Made by a program: the position numbers and the translations under genes. Shown one piece after another: positions 14,029 through 16,096 of a stretch of DNA of 16,096 nt. Source of the stretch: JBGPBY01 sp041481485. Lineage in GTDB: Bacteria; Acidobacteriota; Terriglobia; 20CM-2-55-15. The stretch covers positions 1-16,096 of the forward strand of contig JBGPBY010000120.1 of the NCBI GenBank assembly GCA_041481485.1. Direction: 5' to 3'. The number at the start of each line of letters is the position of its first letter. Position 1 is the stretch's first letter. Below the pieces are notes generated by a model. It was not told the origin of the DNA, searched no databases, and saw only the letters and a list, made by a program, of their open reading frames with translations.

Positions 14029-14781
14029 TCAATGACGGGAGAGTTCAACGCCAACACTCGGCGCGGCGAACAGCTCTTTCATAACGGCCGCCATATCCAG
14101 CAGTGCCTTTTCACCGTTTCCAAGGAAGGTCGAGCCGTGCATAGGGGCGCATACCCGAGGCTTTAGTGAAGCCAGTTCCCGAATCTGAGCCTCAGTGTTG
14201 GGGGTGTACGGCATGTAATTCGCCAGGGGGCCGGCCTGGAATGCGATTGCCGCATCGCGAAAGCGGCTCACGATTTCCGATTCCGTTACCGCGGAAGGGT
14301 CACCCGCGTGGCCCAGCAGGTCTGAGCAAAGCAGTGTTTGTGTCGTTTCTTCAAACAGGAACCCGGCGTCCCATCCGTGAGGTAAATGCGGGGTGGATTT
14401 GAATCTGAACTTGTGGTTTCCCGTCTGCACGGTTTCGTTGTTCTGTAGTCCGCGCGCCGGACGAATCGCGGCATCGTTCACAAAGACCATGGCGCCCACC
14501 ACGCTGGTCAGGGCCTCGGCACGCGGAGCAAGAGCAAGCCATTCGTTCAGGGAGCCGCATTCGTCGGGTTCATAGTGACTGAAGGCGACGTATCGAATCG
14601 ATGCGGGATCGATAATCCTGGACACAGCCTCTCGAACCAGGGGAAACATCTGCTTCATTCCTGTTTCAAACAGCAGCGGTTCCTCGTCACGAATCAGGAA
14701 CTGGTTGAATTGAAGATTGAAATCAGACACATAGGTGCTGATTCTGAAAATATCCGGAGCGATTTCGTCAATCTGCGTCAT
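14029..14781 (-). CDS. Stand-alone flavodiiron-type (ODP) MBL-fold protein
   Basis: A 250-residue cytoplasmic MBL-fold protein of the oxygen-binding diiron (ODP/flavodiiron) branch. The signature SHYEPDECGS gives ligands H69, E71 and D73; H135 (PHLPHGW), D154 (CSDLLG) and H215 (MHGS) supply the rest. The spacing 135-154-215 agrees with flavodiiron proteins such as rubredoxin:oxygen oxidoreductase, where the residues reduce O2 or NO. The C-terminal flavodoxin domain of those enzymes is absent, so it resembles stand-alone ODP proteins, which can act as O2/NO-binding sensors or use a separate electron donor. The start is weakly supported by GAGAGGTG. It diverges from an ECF sigma factor across 103 bp that contain a perfect inverted repeat. 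Confidence 0.85.
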   Translation of the reverse strand: MTQIDEIAPDIFRISTYVSDFNLQFNQFLIRDEEPLLFETGMKQMFPLVREAVSRIIDPASIRYVAFSHYEPDECGSLNEWLALAPRAEALTSVVGAMVFVNDAAIRPARGLQNNETVQTGNHKFRFKSTPHLPHGWDAGFLFEETTQTLLCSDLLGHAGDPSAVTESEIVSRFRDAAIAFQAGPLANYMPYTPNTEAQIRELASLKPRVCAPMHGSTFLGNGEKALLDMAAVMKELFAAPSVGVELSRH

Positions 14782-14841
14782 GGTTCACCTCTCTCTTTCC
14801 CATCGTTGTTCGATACAATACTTCCCGTTTGCTATCCCGGA

Positions 14842-14870
14842 TGTGTAACGAGCATCGAATTCGTTACACA
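14842..14870. promoter_or_regulatory. Perfect 10-bp inverted repeat, operator candidate
   Basis: TGTGTAACGA (14842-14851) and TCGTTACACA (14861-14870) form a perfect dyad with a 9-bp spacer, in the short divergent region between the ODP-type gene and the sigma factor gene. The size and symmetry fit a dimeric transcription factor. The GTAAC/CGTTA cores also resemble ECF -35/-10 elements, but the 12-bp gap between them is too short for a usual ECF promoter. Confidence 0.6.
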
Positions 14871-14884
14871 TAATAAGTGTGTTG

Positions 14885-15424
14885 ATGAACATTGAACTGA
14901 ACGATGCGGAGTTGGCGCGCCAAATCGGCGCCGGTGACCGCAGGGCGGAATCGGAACTCTTTCACAGAATGGCCCGGCGTATACATCTATATGGGATGCG
15001 CCACCTTAGAGATGTGCATGCCGCGGAAGATCTGACGCAGCAGGTTATGATCAAAACGCTGGAAGTATTGCGGGCGGGCCGCCTGCGCGAGCCCGATAAG
15101 CTGGCTTCATTCGTACTGGGAACCTGCCGGATGACCGTTCTCGACCTTCGCCGTGGCACCCAGCGTAAAGAACGCCTGCTTGAACAATTCGGTATGGATC
15201 TGCTCGCATCGCCGCCGCCCGACCCCGTTCTGGACCATGACCGGCTGACACGCTGCGTGCAGGATCTAAAGGAACGCGAACGAACCGTGGTTGTCATGAC
15301 TTTCTATGACGAGCAGACTGGTGCGGATGTCGCGAACTTCCTTGGCATTTCGGAAGCCAATGTTCGGGTAATCCGCCACCGGGCGATCCATCAATTGCGC
15401 AACTGTCTGGGGAGTGTTTCATGA
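14885..15424 (+). CDS. ECF-type RNA polymerase sigma factor
   Basis: A 179-residue sigma-70 family, extracytoplasmic-function type protein. Region 2 spans about 8-85 (DAELARQIGAGDRRAESELF, then the -10 recognition part LRDVHAAEDLTQQVMIKTLE). Region 4 spans about 118-175 (LTRCVQDLKERERTVVVMTF, then the HTH ADVANFLGISEANVRVIRHR). Region 3 is absent, as expected for ECF. A GTG six bases upstream (14879) could also start it; neither has a convincing ribosome binding site. The stop overlaps the next start by four bases (15421-15424), coupling it to a zinc-finger anti-sigma candidate. Its target promoters are unknown; the divergent ODP-type gene is the first one to test. Confidence 0.92.
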   Translation: MNIELNDAELARQIGAGDRRAESELFHRMARRIHLYGMRHLRDVHAAEDLTQQVMIKTLEVLRAGRLREPDKLASFVLGTCRMTVLDLRRGTQRKERLLEQFGMDLLASPPPDPVLDHDRLTRCVQDLKERERTVVVMTFYDEQTGADVANFLGISEANVRVIRHRAIHQLRNCLGSVS

Positions 15425-16008
15425 CAGTGAGATGCTCCAGCCCCATCGATGCGGCAGCATTGTCGGACTACTGGCTCGCTTTGCTTTCAGGTCCCGATGA
15501 AGAAGCCGTCGAAGAACACCTGTTTCAGTGCGACAGCTGTGGGGACCGGCTTCGCGAAGTGAGCGCTCTCTCTGAAGGCATCCGCAGGCTGGCACGGGAA
15601 GGCTCGCTGCGAATGATTGTGAGTGAGACGTTTCTGAGGCGCGCCGCAGAGGAAGGCCGAAATGTCCGCCAGTATGCCCCTTCGGCCGGCGGCAGCGTTG
15701 AATGTACCGTTACCGCTGAAGACGACTTCCTGATCGGACGCCTCGCAGCGGACTTCAGCAAAGTCGGACGCGTGGACCTCTGCCTCTGTAACGCAAGCGG
15801 AGTTGAACAGCTTCGGCTGCCGGATATCCCTATTAATCGCGACGCCGGCAGTGTGATCCTTCAGGAGTCGATCACATTCGCGAAAGCCGCACCGTCAAAC
15901 AAGATGATCATGCGTCTGGTCAGCGTCGACGAGACGGGCAGCGAGCGTCCAATTGGTGAATACACATTCAATCACAACCGCTCCATGCCCGGACCGGCTG
16001 CGTGGTAG
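15421..16008 (+). CDS. Putative zinc-finger anti-sigma factor, soluble
   Basis: A 195-residue protein coupled to the ECF sigma gene by an ATGA overlap. Near the N-terminus EEHLFQCDSCGDRL gives H33-x3-C37-x2-C40, the zf-HC2/ZAS zinc motif that binds region 2 of ECF sigma factors, followed by a helical stretch (41-75). No transmembrane segment follows, unlike most ZAS anti-sigmas. The C-terminal part (about 85-190) is beta-rich (CTVTAEDDFLIGRLAADFSK, then VDLCLCNASGVEQLRLPDIP) and of unknown identity. A cytoplasmic anti-sigma whose C-terminal domain senses a signal is the simplest reading. Redox-sensitive zinc release, as in RsrA-type proteins, is possible given the ODP neighbour but unproven. 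Confidence 0.8.
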   Translation: MTVRCSSPIDAAALSDYWLALLSGPDEEAVEEHLFQCDSCGDRLREVSALSEGIRRLAREGSLRMIVSETFLRRAAEEGRNVRQYAPSAGGSVECTVTAEDDFLIGRLAADFSKVGRVDLCLCNASGVEQLRLPDIPINRDAGSVILQESITFAKAAPSNKMIMRLVSVDETGSERPIGEYTFNHNRSMPGPAAW

Positions 16009-16037
16009 CAGAGATGGTGTTAATACCAGGCTGGGTA

Positions 16038-16070
16038 TGAATACGATTCCGGCTGCAGGGGCGGTCTATC
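16038..16070. repeat. Truncated REP-like arm, copy 4
   Basis: TGAATACGATTCCGGCTGCAGG followed by GGCGGTCTAT matches the left arm of copy 3 (TGAATGAATGCCGTTCCGAC, then TGTAGGGGCGGTC), with GCAG in place of GTAG. At 16070 the match to the palindrome stops abruptly: the closing GACCGCCC and the whole right arm are missing. Confidence 0.75.
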
Positions 16071-16079
16071 AAGAAATCC

Positions 16080-16096
16080 CTCTCCCAACGGGAGAG
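16080..16096. repeat. Second hairpin family at the right edge
   Basis: CTCTCCC-AAC-GGGAGAG is a perfect 7-bp stem with a 3-nt loop, directly behind the truncated REP arm. It touches the end of the window, so its full extent is not visible. Confidence 0.6.

Noticed and set aside
14842..14870. Inverted repeat read as an ECF sigma autoregulated promoter.
   Set aside because: GTAAC and CGTTA are separated by only 12 bp, short for an ECF -35/-10 pair; a dimer-binding operator explains the perfect symmetry better.

Overview
The window looks like chromosomal DNA from an uncultured or environmental Acidobacteriota (inference). The grounds are moderately high GC, many secreted proteins with Gly/Pro/Ala-rich linkers, a carboxypeptidase-regulatory-like protein, a DUF6152 protein flanked by two related 'GHWEG/NTLVIETT' proteins, a DUF8021 protein, and a short palindromic repeat family between genes. 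No rRNA, tRNA, CRISPR array or transposase gene is visible.

Left part (1-6060): a Tat-exported dienelactone hydrolase-like protein (minus), a carboxypeptidase-regulatory-like protein (plus), an exported MBL-fold hydrolase (minus), and a three-gene operon of secreted proteins (3549-5994, plus) closed by a good intrinsic terminator. The convergent junction at 2151-2434 is filled by a nested, multi-layer inverted repeat.

Middle (6060-11111): small hypothetical genes, a truncated nucleotidyltransferase with its small partner ORF, a large hybrid sensor histidine kinase (GAF-PAS-PAS-HisKA_3-HATPase-REC, minus), and an exported protein with a methyltransferase-like fold signature resembling the Leptospira LIC_10091 group.

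Right part (11112-16096): a DUF2975 membrane protein coupled to a small Cro/C1-type regulator, with operator-like palindromes in their promoter; a methyltransferase pseudogene with an internal deletion; a secreted DUF8021 protein; a stand-alone flavodiiron-type (ODP) MBL protein divergent from an ECF sigma / zinc-finger anti-sigma pair, with a perfect 10-bp inverted repeat in the shared promoter region; and a broken repeat copy at the right edge.

The strongest unlisted signal is the repeat family. Three full copies (1-132, 2249-2338, 9564-9680) and one truncated copy (16038-16070) each carry a GGGCGGTC-TAT-GACCGCCC hairpin. In five of the six hairpins of the full copies it is preceded by GTAG, and the hairpins are arranged as inverted pairs. 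This is the architecture of REP/REPIN elements mobilised by RAYT (TnpA_REP) transposases elsewhere. No obviously new enzymatic system was found; the most testable regulatory circuits are the ODP/ECF sigma locus and the DUF2975/HTH locus.
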